A stretch of DNA of 64,000 nucleotides, from the NCBI GenBank assembly GCA_965153455.1, contig OZ234496.1, positions 11,369,863 to 11,433,862 of the forward strand, read 5' to 3'. Below are positions 13,106 through 26,123 of the stretch, in pieces (position 1 is the stretch's first letter; each line of letters opens with the position of its first letter). This DNA is from Sphagnum compactum. Lineage: Eukaryota > Bryophyta > Sphagnopsida > Sphagnales. A model generated the notes under the pieces. That model was not told the DNA's origin, searched no databases, and saw nothing but the letters and a program-made list of their open reading frames with translations. The position numbers and the translations under genes were made by a program.

Positions 13106-16100
13106 ATGGAGCGGACGTTGTACGAGATCCGGCCTGAGAAGCGTGCACGTCTCACTTTGTTGGACGACGGTGAGCGCTGTGATGCAATTGACGAGGTCAG
13201 TCAGTCCCTTGTCGCTTGGCTTCGTTTTCCTCCTTTACCCTAAGGGTTTCCAACCGCAAGTGGAGGAATTTGTTCTCGTTTTCTTTGTGCCTTTCTGCTT
13301 GTGGTATCAACTTTCTAACCTCTCAGAGAGAAACAGAGGTTCATGATTATGAATGGGAATAAGTGTCGCCCACCCCCATGTTGTATTCATGTTGTACACC
13401 CCCATGTAAACCCTACCTCTTCCATCTGCCAGCTTTGAAAATGCTCTCAGAGTTTGAACCAGGATCTGAACTTTTTGGCTGTGGTTTTGTAGCGGCCGGT
13501 AGAGGTGATAACTGGTGAACATTATGAGCATCTGGGAGGAGGTGCAAGGGAAGTTCCACAAGGGACTGGTTTTGGATATGCCAATGGAGGAGCTGTTAGG
13601 GTTGCTTCACCACCATGGCATGAGGATGATAAAGATGGGCACTACATGTTTGAGCTGGGAGAGAATATAACCTCTCGCTGTAATCCTACTTTGCCAACCC
13701 TGGTCCTGGTGTCCTTCCCCTCTTGTTTGCTGCATTGTGTGTCTTATGGTGAGGTGCAGATTCTTGAGAGGGTTTAGAAGCCTGTTTCATTTCTTTGATT
13801 GTGGGAAAGTGGCTTCAGTATTTTAACAATGTTGTATCATGGTGCCTGTTTGGTTGGGTTGTGAACTGCAGATAAGATCATCAGCAAAATGGGTGAAGGT
13901 GTGTGCACTCAACATGCCTCTTTGATCTGCATATCTGTTTATGCATGTTTTGGCAGATTATCTTTGTCATGTCAATCCCATCAACTGTCTAAAAAGAGAA
14001 ACTGGTCCTTGGATCTCTGGAAATCCACCACTGTAGAATCAGGATCTATGGACCATATGATTTGTTTTAACTCAAGTGGAGGGAAGTGATAGGATTTGGT
14101 TTAGGGTGTGACTCAAAACTTTGGTCTACAAATGGTTCAGGATATATTGACGATCTTACCATCTGACTTGTATGTAGACCACTCAGTACATCCCACTCTT
14201 TGTGAAGGATGTTTTAAGCGAAAAAATTGTGCAGTGTTTCTTAAGTGCACATTCTTAGATTGTTTCTATGATAAGGGTGCTGAAGAAATCTTTGATATAC
14301 ACGTTGTAAAAGGAAGTACATGAATGTATGGTCCCAAAACCTGCAGAGACATTCCTTGAAGAACATGAATTTACTTTGGAAACTAGAGTGATTAGCTCAG
14401 GGTTTTCTGCTTTTCAAATGGTATAGATGTGCTATGAAGATGTCTAGGTTTTGATCATGGTTTGCAAGCAGGTTGAGGCTGATTTTGACCAATTTAAGAT
14501 TCTATTCAGGTCAAGTAGCTTTTGGGATTAACACAGTAGAGTTTACTACCATGGGGGGTTCTAATTAGGTTTAGCTGGAACTCGGAGGGTCATTGATGTA
14601 CAGGCACATTTGGTCGAGTTCTGGAGTGCTGGGACAGGGATGCTCAGGAATATGTGGCCATCAAGGTCATTCGCAGTGTTCAAAAGTACCGTGATGCAGC
14701 TATGATAGAAATTGATGTGCTTCGCACTCTTGCCAAAAATGACAGGACAGGTTCACGGTGAGTCCTTCATCTTGCAAGATATTACTGTCATCATTTATTT
14801 ACACTAGGTTGTAAACATGTGAAGAATGACAAGGACCATTGATGTGTTTTTCTTTTTTCTTTCAACTCTTTGGTCTACTTGTCAAGAACGGCAAGAAAGT
14901 TGACAATTTTCTGTCTGTCACATGATGTGTGAAGACCCCCTATAACTCTGGGTTGATTCCTCTCTGTGCTCTGAACCCGGCAATACAAATTAGATGATAT
15001 TTGAGCAACTTCTGCTCAAATCTTAATTCTCCTTTTCCATCGTAACCTAGGTGTTATTATCATATGACCTTGTTTGCTTTCATTGGAATTGGGATGGGAT
15101 GCAGGCATTGTCTGCTGTTGAAAGATTGGTTTGACTTCCGCAATCACATTTGCATTGTATGGCCATCATCCTGTCTTTCTCTCTTTCTCTCTCTCAAGCA
15201 CATGGTGTTGATTAGTAGTGTTGAGATTTCTCAGGATTATCAGCTGTTAATGACCTTTTTTTTGGTGTTTCCCTTATACTCCAAGTCTTCTCTTATTTAA
15301 AAGGCAATTACTGTGCCCTCCAGTTATGTTACAGTTCTATGCTTAATTCCATTGACAATTGTCCATTGATTATGTCGTCATTCACTTGAGACTATGTCCT
15401 TCACCTGCATATAAGAAGCCATTTATGTTATTAGCTTAATGAAATATGTATGTGGGTAATTTATATGTGATGGTGGGCCTATCTTATGTATGTTAAATTG
15501 TGGGTACAGGTATGTGAACGACTGGGTCCAAGCTTATATGATTTTCTCCGGAAAAATAATTACCGGCCATTTGCTGTTGACCTTGTTCGCGAATTTGGTC
15601 GTCAACTCCTGGAGTCTGTTGCCTGTAGGTTTCAAATGAACACAAAATGTTTCCTTGTTCTTGTAACCCACCTTTCTTGGACCCCCAACCAAGCTGCTTT
15701 GTAGATAGAAAGATCACTGTGTATAGTCTGCCTAAGGATTTTGACTTTCTTTAATTGTGGTAGAGCCCCTGGTGTGCCCTTTAGTGTGTGCATCAAAGGC
15801 AGACTTTCCTAATTTGTTGGATTGATGGCATTGGTGGCAGACATGCATGAGCTTACACTTATTCACACTGACTTGAAACCTGAAAATATACTCCTGGTTT
15901 CTTCTGAGTATATCAAAGTCCCAGATTACAAGGTCAGCTCATACAATGCTGTAAGTTCTATTGCTTGCTTTATGTTATCCAGAAGGGACCTTAAGTACTC
16001 TAGTTTTCTCATACTGAGAACCATGAATGCTGAGATTCTTCCATTGGGCAAAGAAATATAATTATGTACTGGCCAGCCTCATCATTACTAAAAACCACAC

Positions 16101-18848
16101 TAGATATGTGTACAGTGTGTGCATTGATTATGATACTGATTTTATCATTTAAACCAAGCACTTTGGTCATTGACACTGCACATGTCAACCATTGTAATGG
16201 CTGCAAAGACAGAAAACATGTGGTTCGTAATTTTTGCCCACCAGGTTTGTGACCCCTTTCTGGGTGTGCTAAAACTTTTTCATATTTGTTGGCAGGTTGG
16301 CAATTGGCAGAAGTCACAAACAGGGAAGCATTTCAAGCGAGTGCCTAAATCAAGTGAAATCAAGCTTATTGATTTTGGCAGTGCCACATTTGAGAGCCAA
16401 TACCACTGCTCTGTTGTATCCACTCGCCATTATCGAGCCCCAGAGGTCATTTTTGGTAAGCTCTTCTTGCTCAGATCTGCTCCCTGGTTTAGGGTCACCA
16501 TAACCAACTAAAAATCTTGCACTGAGGATTACAGATTCGCTCTTAGCATGTGCTCACAGTGTTATGACAACATGTGTTCTGGTCATGTTTGCTCGCTTTG
16601 ACTGGAGACTGCCACAAAATTGAGATGGTTCTCTGCAATGACAGTATATTTATATCTACTTCTAGTGTTCACTGATATATGGCCACATTGTTTTTGTACC
16701 ACTGGACCATAAATCCAATCTTAAAGCTTGACTTCCAAATCCTGAGCATCCAGATGATGTTTTTGAATTGCAAAAAGTGTAGTCTTTCTTCACATTAGCA
16801 TTGGATTGTTTGGGAGATGTGAGCCTTCAACTAAATCAAGGAAACCTTAGATTACAAATGCATTGGTCAACCTTGCTAGATTGTGTGGTGTGCCTGTTTG
16901 TCTTTGTAGGAATTTTAGATAGATCCTTTCAGCATCCTAATTTGGTTAACTTGTAGGACATTGTGCACAATCATATCAATCCTGCACCTGCCAATCCTGC
17001 CAATTCTCAACTCTTTTCATTCACTTGTTATCAATTTTCTTTCCCACTCTACTAGGTTGACCCTAGAAAATGTCATCAGGCAGCCAGGTTTTTTCTGACT
17101 GACCACCTGATATTATAACTATGGAGTAAAGTTTATTTATGGTTTGATTCCTTATTCATGGTCTTTCATACTCCTGGGAATAAATTGCACTCTTTAGGGT
17201 GAAAGCTGAGTTTTAGGATTTCAACTCCAGAGGATCTTGCACTTAAAATTGTCAAATGTGATCATAGATCCATTTCATCTTTTGATTGGGCACACAGGAG
17301 GTAGGTAAATCCAACAGACTGTTTTTTTGATACTGGGCTAATGGAGCAAGCATGACTGAGTACCTCATCCCCTGGTGTAGTCAAGGATACTGCTGTCTTT
17401 CGCACGTGGGCTGTGTTTTGTGTCACTGTTATCTTGGGAGTCTTACCCATCTCAAGACTATTTTCAGCTTAGGATGCCAAACTTATGAGTCCTGATTGGA
17501 TCTTGTGTGTCCACACCAGCCTGAGGTAGGTTAAGAAAAGAAAGCAACAAGAGGGGACAGATGAGTGTGGATAATTTTATAAGTGCTGTTTCCCAGGTCT
17601 TGGGTGGACTTACCCTTGCGATTTGTGGAGCGTGGGTTGTATTCTCGTAGAACTGTGTTCGGTATGTGATATCCGCCATATTGTAGCATGTCCCAAGCTG
17701 AAGCTTCCCCTGCTTGTCAGTAGTCCCTCACACTCAAAAGTTACTTGTAATTCTACACAAATATGAGATCTCTGGGTTTTTGCTAATCATGTTTCCCTGG
17801 TTTTGGCAGGGGGATGCCTTGTTTCAGACACATGAAAATCTGGAGCATTTGGCGATGATGGAGCGGGTGCTTGGACCCATTCCTCAACACATGATCAAAA
17901 GGGCAGAGTATGTGCCCATCAGTATGGTGTGTTTGTATCATTGTATATGGCATCAGGGTACTTCCTTTCCTTGTTTGGAAGTCTGATGTTATCTTCTTTG
18001 TGCTGAACAACAGCCGGCGGTCTGAAAAGTATGTCCGATATGGACGTGAGTTGAATTGGCCAGAAGGAGCAGTGTCAAAAGAGAGCATTCGAGCTGTGCG
18101 CAGATTACCCAGATTACGGGTATGTGTTTCTTTGGCCAATAAGTCAAATGACCTGATGTGTGTTTCTTAAAAACACTCAACTCACAGTTTGAGAAGATGT
18201 TCAATTGAACTTTCAGCCTAACTGTGTTATAGTCTCCAAAGTTTACAGGGGAAATGGCCAATGGAGTATTGTCTCCTTGAATGTTACAGAATTACAAAGA
18301 GAATATCACAACTACATATTATTTGTTTGTATGTGTAAAACTGAGTTAATGCCAGGGATAACACAAGTAGCAACTATGCATCTTCTATATGTTGATAGCA
18401 TGTACACCAATGGCTGGAGAACTAAAAACATGGAAATATGCCTTCACATTTGGGTGATGGAGGCAGTCAATGAGTTACTGCTGCAAGTTCTGCTAAGTAT
18501 AATAATCTGTTTAAATTCACTCACAAGAATTGAAGGTGATTGATGGTCTGACATCCTTGGCTAATGTAGGTGTGGATACTCTGCATCTTTACTTAGTGAA
18601 ATGGGTAGAATCACCAAATGGGAATGTGAAAGTTCCAATCCTTAGACCTTTCTTCAGAATACTGTGATATGGGTTTAATTGTTGGAATTGGATTTGTGCA
18701 GAATTTGATAATGCAACATGTAGATCATTCTGGAGGCTTGCTAATTGACTTGTTGCAAGGGTTGCTCAAATTTGAACCAACAGAGCGATTGACAGCAAAG
18801 GAAGCACTGAAGCACCCTTTCTTCAGGGAACCCAGTAGACGCTTGTGA
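13106..18848 (+). CDS. AFC2-like: LAMMER (CLK/AFC-type) dual-specificity protein kinase, complete, 12 coding exons, 430 aa
   Basis: Nuclear kinase of the CDC-like/LAMMER family, which phosphorylates SR splicing factors. Exons: 13106-13195, 13493-13679, 13872-13898, 14604-14757, 15105-15156, 15510-15624, 15841-15932, 16296-16455, 17597-17661, 17810-17907, 18014-18119, 18702-18848. All junctions are GT..AG and the 1,293 nt join without a stop, giving 430 aa, the usual AFC length. Visible motifs: glycine loop GEGTFG at residues 100-105, ATP-binding lysine in VAIK at 122, catalytic HTDLKPEN at 217-224 (LAMMER kinases have T for the usual R), DFGSA at 265-269, STRHYRAPE at 281-289 and the family hallmark [12 protein letters not shown] at 326-337. 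The N-terminal ~90 residues are short and lack a long RS domain, as in plant AFCs. Exon 3 is only 27 nt. Exon 5 and the activation loop differ from the usual plant residues. AFC1/2/3 assignment is uncertain. Confidence 0.95.
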
Positions 18849-21778
18849 ACACTCTTAGTCTTTACATAAATCACCCATATTCTACATGTCTCTGTTATCC
18901 ATGTAGCTTCATGTGTCTAAAAGGTGTTTAGCTATGATCCATGCCTCCTCGAGCATGTGTAACTTGCTTGTGTCAGGATCCCTGTTCTTCATGGCCTTCA
19001 ATGTGTCAGTAAGATGCAGTGGGGAAGGAGATTAAAACTCCATTGACCATTTCCCCTGCCTCTACCATTCTTTCAGGCTTGCCATTCAGCTGGATTGGCT
19101 TCCTGCTGTACTAGTAAGTGAAGCATAATCCTTATCTCCAAAGCTAGAGCTTTCCCACAACATGGTCTCCTTTTGTACTCTGTAATGGAGTTTCAGTTGT
19201 GCACTCGGCTCAATGTTAAGGTTTGCGTAGAATCCTGTTAAGTACTGTGATACACAAGAGTAATGGGACCCACATTACTTCCATTGGGGAGTCAGAGGTT
19301 ACTACCATGGATGGTCAAGGGATGCCACATACCAAAGCTCTTGAAATTTGCAGCTGGCAAGAGCCGTGTGCAGATTTGCGTTGCATTTGTGCATAATCTT
19401 CCTGTTTCATTCATATGTTGGGACTGACCAAATGGCAGAGATTCTTCCCAGTTTATGTCTGGAGGATTGTCTTTGAATTTGTAGTGTGGGCTCTGGTACT
19501 GGTGAGCTTTATGGTAGCCTATGGTTGTCATTGTGCAAAACTACTGCTGAAGAACTTACTGATGCATGATCCAAATTAGAGTCTGAGCTTTATGCAGTTG
19601 AAAATGGATGAATGGGCATAGGTTGTTCTTGTTTAAGTCAGGATCCTGCATTCTTGATTCATGTTAAACTTTGCAAGTCATTTATCTTAGTGAGATGCAG
19701 ATTGCAACTTTGATTCCAAGAGTTGTTTCATTGTGATGTCATGGCAGATGGTTTGTTTTTTGCCCTAAGATTCAATTTTCCATTTAAAAGTTCTTGTGTT
19801 GGCATATTAAGTACAAAATTTATGGTAAATCTTTGTTTTGTTATCCAAGATTAAAAGGTTTATTTTAGTATGTGTAATGTGAAGACATTCCCTATTATTT
19901 GGTTTGTAGCTTTTGGATACCTGAAATTTCTCTGTTGTTCATTCTTCATCTATATGGAGTCCTTATGAAACTCTCAAAAGGTTTCCGTGGATGATGAGTT
20001 TGATGAAAATTTTCTACAGCTAGCGTATGATCAACCATTATACATTTATTGACAACATTGTCCCAACAGAGATTATTGGCTGTGTAAGATGGACATATAA
20101 AATGATAGTGACATCACAAAATGGAGCACATCAGAAGAGTTGCTGCATTCCATAATAATGCTTTTTGCTATTGAGTGTTTTTAAAGCAAATTGGGTTCCT
20201 ATTTCTTGTGGTGGGTGGTCGATACAGTGAAGGTAAAGCTGACCATTCATGAAATACCCCCTGCATCATGCATGAGCCTTGATAATGTCTGCAGTTCTAC
20301 ATGAATTTTAATCACCTGGGGATGGTCTTGATCATCTACTACAATTATATGGACCTCATTATTCAATTCAATTCAGGAGTGACCTGACTGTTTCTTTGCA
20401 CCTTTTTCCTTTCCCTGCCATTCAACATTCTCACAGAGATGCCTGTTGCTAGCAGCAGCAAAGATGTTTGTCAGCAGTACATAACCAGCAGCAATTTTCA
20501 GGAATGTAGGTTTTTCTTCGCCTGGAGCAGATGAAAAGTGAACAGGGGGTCTTTCAAATAGCAATGTTCCACCTGAGCTATTGCTATCTGAGAGCAGCAA
20601 ATTTGTCTGACCAGGCAATGGGCAGGCATAGAGCAGATTTGTTGGGTGACAAATAAGATTGATCATCATTGCCATGTGAGTCTTAACTAGGCGAAATTGT
20701 TTTGTGCCTACAGGATTGGCAAAGTTCAAAACAAGAAAGGTACTTGAGGAACAAGTCTTCTATGTGACTGAACAACAGGTCCTCTCCTCTTTCCCAAAAT
20801 CAAGGTTTTCAATTCACTGCAGCAGAAGCGGAATTTTGCAATGGATGTAGGCTAAGGTAGGAGTAGGTATCTATCCTTTCCTTCAAATGACAGGAATCAA
20901 TTGAAGCTCATTCATTTTTTCTGTAGCAGCCCATTGAGTTGTAGTGAAGTTAGTGGGCTATTCCACTCTGGTAGACACATTACAATGTTAGTATTTTCTC
21001 CTTGTGGCTATTGCCACCTTTGTGATTGGATCAGACAAGTCTCAAGGGAAGCAACTTGCCTGAACCACCATATCCATGCTAACTAGTCTTCATAGAAGTG
21101 TGTGTCTTTGGTCAAACTGCAGACTTGCATTGAGGTGCAAGAACAACTGAACATTTCCACCACATTCTGAACACATTCTTCAGCAACAAGCTTAGCAACA
21201 TCATCAGAACTGGCAGACACAATAACAGTAGAAAAGATAACTTCAACACAACTTACCAAAAAAAACGTAAAAACCAAACGTACGTTCATTCCAAGAGCTT
21301 TACAGTGCAAAAAAATTACATTACAATTGCATCACACAAAAAGACAAAGAGAAAAAAGACCCCTTGACCTTCCCCATGAGAAGACCTCAAGGCCGTTAGA
21401 AAACGGTGGGGGTCATAAGAAAATGAAAATCTCTAGAAATCCTCCTAAACTCCTAGTTACCCAATCTTAACCTACATCTAGAATTTGGAACTAAAGTTAG
21501 AAGTGACAGCTAATTTTTTGGTCCTATAAATAAACATCTCTCAAAATCGGTTCAATACCAATTTTTGGTTATGTAAAATTTTCGGTTCTGTCAAAAAATC
21601 AACAATACATCATTTTCAATTCCAAAACTATAACTTCACAAAAATGGCCTAAAACACTTTCTAGCCTTAAGATTATCCTCCCTTCCAATTTGGATCATGT
21701 CCTCAAGATCAAGGAATCCCACACATCTACAAAAAATTGTCTACTCTACCATAGGAGCAATTCCGGATTTGTCCTCCT
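18849..21778. other. Intergenic region downstream of the kinase
   Basis: Kinase 3' UTR and spacer. Scattered short ORFs on both strands (for example 20373-20729 minus) have no recognisable motifs and no flanking exon chain. No RNA gene or structured repeat was recognised. Confidence 0.45.
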
Positions 21779-24700
21779 ACCGAAGATTTTTAGTAACCTC
21801 CCATGTTCCTACATTTGTAGCCAATGTTGAGTGATGCACAATTTCTGTGGCAGCCTCAGTAGTGTTTAGTGCAACCCAAGTACTTTTGGTTGCCACTTCT
21901 GCAGCACTGGAATCCACCTCCATTGTGGTTCCAGTTCCTTCTTCTGCTCCTCCCATACTAACTATCCCAAATTGGGTTTGTGACTGTGTCTTGTCTGGAA
22001 AGGGGGCAACAAACAAAGGTAAGGTAAAATGGGGGAAGACGTGGGCATAGGCAGCTAATCGAAGTTTGTACAAGTCTTCGTCTTTTCAATAACTTGAAAA
22101 AGATTTGTTTAGAATTTCGACAATCTGTGCCCTATAAAACTTTCACCGCTTGGCCCGGTTCTTTCTAACCTTTAGCTGATAAATGAGGAGCTATGCCTTC
22201 ATGATGAAGGTGTTTTCGGTTCTAATCCCCTCAAACTCAGCCATCCGGTGGAAAATGTAATCTATTTCTTCAGCTTTCTAAGTAAGCAACCAAATTTGTT
22301 GTTGCAAATCCCCTAGTTGCTCTTGAGTGATGGGGGCATGGCAGGACAGCAGTTCCTAGATACTCTGTTGAAAGCATTCGATGCTTTCAGTAGACTGCCC
22401 TCAAATCATTCGCTTGGGAACATAGTTTTGCTTCCAATTCACCATTCTCCTTCTCAAGGTGCTTGGCTCGATCCTTTGCAATTTTGAACTCATATGCATC
22501 CATAACAATAGTTAATTCCAAGGATTTTCAATTTGTCTTCTTTTTTAGTATTAAACCCCCAACTCCTACCTTTCAGCTTATAAATAGTCTTATTCAGCTT
22601 GGATAGTCAATAGCCTATCCTGGAGGGCAGGGAGTTGAGTTCAGTACTCCTCATTTTTGGTAGGACTCTTGTCCAACCGAATTTGCATACTAGCAAAATT
22701 GGATTTCGCAAACTCCAATGCTTAGATTGTTAAGGCATATTGCTGAGCCTGAACCTATGCTTGGCATAGTTCGTTTTGCAAGCATAAGGACTCGACCTTG
22801 GCGTTGAAGGCATCTTCGAGAGCAACCTCCTTTTTGATACTAGCTACCTCAAAAGTATGCCTCAAAGTGTTGATCGTCTGCATGTGTGTACTAGAAATGC
22901 ACAAATGGTGCTCCAAACATTATTGTAGAGATGACTACCAGGGAAGAGACTCCCGTTCTAGTGGAGGCCTCGTTCCAACCAAAGTTGGAGTGTTAAAGAG
23001 GCGTATCGAAAATGACACCTCTGCATCTCGGGGAGGGGACCTCACTTTTTAGGGACTACTAATGGACATAAAAGACTCAAAAGGACTCCCATGGATAGTG
23101 CAAGGTTTTAGTGACTTCTTGGAACATATGGAACTAAAGATTAAACAATATGGACTGGTGCTAGGTTTTAGTGATTGTCAGTAACAAACTCTGGGATTCC
23201 AGATGTGATATTAGTGACTATCAACAACATGCAAGAATCAACAAGGATTCTACTTGGACTACACAAAAAATTCAGGGACTACAACACATTGAATAGGAGT
23301 ATAGATGAAGTATACATGGACAATCATAGGGTTTTAGTGACTACTAGCAACACGCAGGTTTCAAAAGGGAAGACATATGGACATTGGGAACTAATCAGTA
23401 ATTGTCTACCACTTGAATGGGACTCCACTGAGGAGTCACATGGAGCCTTTTAAACATGGGAGAAGGTTCTTGTGACTGAGAGAAACTTACAAAATTCGAC
23501 AGGGACTTTAATGAAAACATGAGAACATTAGTGGAAGTGATTTTCATACATATAAAAGACTTCATGGAATATGTGAATATTGGAGGAGCTTTGGTTGACT
23601 ATTAGACGGATAGGAATACTCTTGTAGGACATCAAGGCATTACAAAATAAATTAATGTGACTAGTCAAGGATTTAGTTTGGCAAACTTGCTAGGCATTTG
23701 AAATAAGATATGATGAGGTTAAAACAACATGGATTGTGAAGAAACTTCATGGCGTCTACCAACCATAACACAATATACCACAAAATGGAAATAAGATTCC
23801 TCAAACACATTTATGAGACTTATAGTGTAACCATGAACACAATCATGGCTAACATTGGATTTTGGGTGGCATTCAGTCATAGAAATAGAGACAACTTTAA
23901 TATGCATAGTGAAATAAGTTGACTGCAGAAACTTACGCTTTTATCTAAACCCTAAAAAATTAAACAAGGAACAAGGTGGTTTGGATTGTGCAAACTAGAA
24001 CCCTACAAACCCTATAACACAAATGTTGCCAACTTGAGCATCAACAAAGGAAACAAGGACGAGATAAGGAGATGCAAAATAACTCACTATCAAAATTGCG
24101 CAAAGTAGGAGCCATTGTAGTCCAATCCATTTGCAATCCCACTTCTTCAGCAACGCGCGACTTTTTGATTCTTGCTTATGCCCACCACAAGGGATGCATT
24201 TCTTGCCCACAACCTTCCTGCAAACATTTAGTAGATGTAGAAAAATGACTTAATGCACACCAAGAATGATATGAGTGTCTGCAAGATGAAAATTTGACAT
24301 CCTAAACAGGCTCAAACAGCTTATGACAAAATGGGCAAGGGAAAATCCTTATAAGGCTAGGGTAAGCAATATCATCTTCACCCTCCAAACCTAAAAATGG
24401 CAATGGCGATGGGGTGGAAATTGGGCGTTGATTCCCATTTTGCATTGACTGGACTTGAACACAAAGTGTAAACATGTATCGCTTCTAGCCATTGAACTTC
24501 AGGAGTGCAAAGCGCCATGCCTCTTCTGTTGATACATATTTCTGACACAACCTTGTGTGTTCCTCGTCCCCTATGTGTCTAAAATTGTCATTCAAACACA
24601 TCTACGTATCAATTCTCCTTTGCAAAAGCCCTTGCTCAACAAGATTTGCCTGTATTTTTTATTCTGTGTTGTTTTTGACATTGCAAATTTTCAACCTTCT

Positions 24701-25200
24701 TGACTAGCACTTTTTCAAGCTCTTCAAGTAACTGAGCCAACTTTGTCTGTCCAGATGAAATAAGCATGAGGCGATACTCAGCTTGACCATCAACCCTTTC
24801 AAACTCCTTTTGGGCCTCCTCTTTCACCTTTTGCAATGAAAAGACGATTTTTTCTAAGGCTGGAAGGTCCACTGCAAATTGAAGATATAATCTTGCCAGT
24901 GCTTGATGCACTGGACCAAAAACTCCCCAAGAACAGGCGCTTGTTTGCTTGAAAGTCTAAACGTGTTGGAGGAATATGGCATAAGACCTTCCTCCTCCTC
25001 CTTCTTGTCTGAACCCACAAAACTATCTAGATGTATTTTAGGCCCAAGTTTGCCGCATAGAACTACTTCCAAAGACTATAGCCTACGAAGCTGGTCACAT
25101 ATGGTCCTCTCGGCCAACACACACCAGTTCACCTTTTTCCCTGTTTTGATTTTGTAAGCAATCCTGCAAGCTTCAACCTTGTTAATCATCCAAGTGTTGG
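21779..25200 (-). pseudogene. Decayed coiled-coil ORF, probably from a repeat family (gag-like?)
   Basis: On the minus strand several stretches read as protein despite stops and frame changes. A segment at 24636-25072 includes VLGEFLVQCIKHWQDY and a Glu/Lys-rich helix. Heptad-like pieces around 22.4-22.8 kb include KDRAKHLEKENGELEAKLCS and LEFAKSNFASMQIRLDKS. A further segment near 22.1-22.3 kb reads KAEEIDYIFHRMAEFEG, and 21779-22073 is acidic and Thr-rich. Together they suggest one long coiled-coil protein read from about 25.2 to 21.8 kb and interrupted near 23.0-23.9 kb by unrelated repeat sequence. I do not recognise the family. A retroelement gag or a plant repeat-borne ORF is likelier than a host gene. 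Confidence 0.45.
23046..23530. repeat. Degenerate ~60-bp periodic (minisatellite-like) block
   Basis: A motif of the form TTTTAGTGACTACTAGCAAC recurs with degeneracy at about 23047, 23106, 23166, 23211, 23271, 23331, 23391 and 23466. Spacing is close to 60 bp except for one 46-bp and one ~75-bp step. Within units, GGACT and ATATGGA words recur in similar places. The 92-codon open frame over 23175-23453 is probably a by-product of the periodicity. Confidence 0.55.
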
Positions 25201-25475
25201 GTACTTGTGTTCTCTAGTGCATAATCATCCACAAGGTCTTTACCTTAGAGATCAAAGCTTTGTAATTAGTATGGCAATATTTATAGTCGTTACGACTACA
25301 AGGCCCAAACAACACTACAACCTCCTCTTCTTCTATTTCTTTTCCTATTTTCAATCTTTTCGGTGTTATACATTCGTTGCAAATACATACTTCTCCCATC
25401 AAATTTCCCAAGATAATTCAGTCTTCTTGTCAAATATAATGTATTACGAGATTTTGCATATACTACTACTAGTGT

Positions 25476-26123
25476 GAACCCGGTGCATAATGCACCCCTC
25501 GAGCTCCCCCCTGCCCGGTCCTTCCCATTGCCCACTCCAGTTCAACTCTTACTTCTGCCTCACATTAGTTAAGTAACTACCTATATGTAAGTGGGTACGT
25601 ATCATAGGTGGCTACTATGGAGGTAGGTAGGTAGGTAGGTTCATAAGGAATCTAAGCGGGTACTATGTAATAGGTAGGTTACACAAGTTGTGATTACTGG
25701 GTAGGTAGGTAGGTAGTTAGGTAGTTAGGTAGATATATACTCGTGAATGATGTAATACATATCTAACAACCATGGTTGGCTACATATGAGAGCGACATGA
25801 ATGCATTGAAAAGGTGTTTTCAGGATATGGGTTTTTGAGTTGTTCATATACCCATCAAGTACCCACCGGGTATCATAAAAATTTCCACCCAAAAAAAAAA
25901 CAAGTTATGGAGAGCTTTACACAAGCATGGACTCTTTTGACAAATTGGGGATTTTGGAAAGAAGCAAAAAGCTTTAAGTAGTTCAAGGATTCCAAAGAGA
26001 TCCCGCCCCGTGCTGGCCCCCCCCCGCCCTGTTACCAAGCCCTGTCACCCGCTGCTTCACCGGCCTCTCCCTCCCCCACCCCCCAAAACCTCCGTCACAG
26101 ACAGACTTACTGAATTAATATAT
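25476..26123 (+). mobile_element. Hairpin-headed element, copy 1 (Helitron/Helentron-like, non-coding)
   Basis: It starts GAACCC followed by the perfect 7-bp-stem palindrome GGTGCATAATGCACC (25482-25496) and a C-rich head (to about 25542) shared with copy 2. The middle holds a GTAG microsatellite (about 25618-25730) and C-runs. The last ~88 bp (26034-26121) are nearly identical to the tail of copy 2. No ORF has recognisable domains. The tail joins directly to the head of the next copy. Family assignment is tentative: the 5' palindrome, internal microsatellite and head-to-tail arrangement resemble Helentron-associated elements, but no replicase is present. Confidence 0.55.

Noticed and set aside
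23175-23453. 92-codon plus-strand ORF
   Set aside because: It coincides with the ~60-bp periodic block, whose length is a multiple of three, so an open frame arises easily. No domain is visible.
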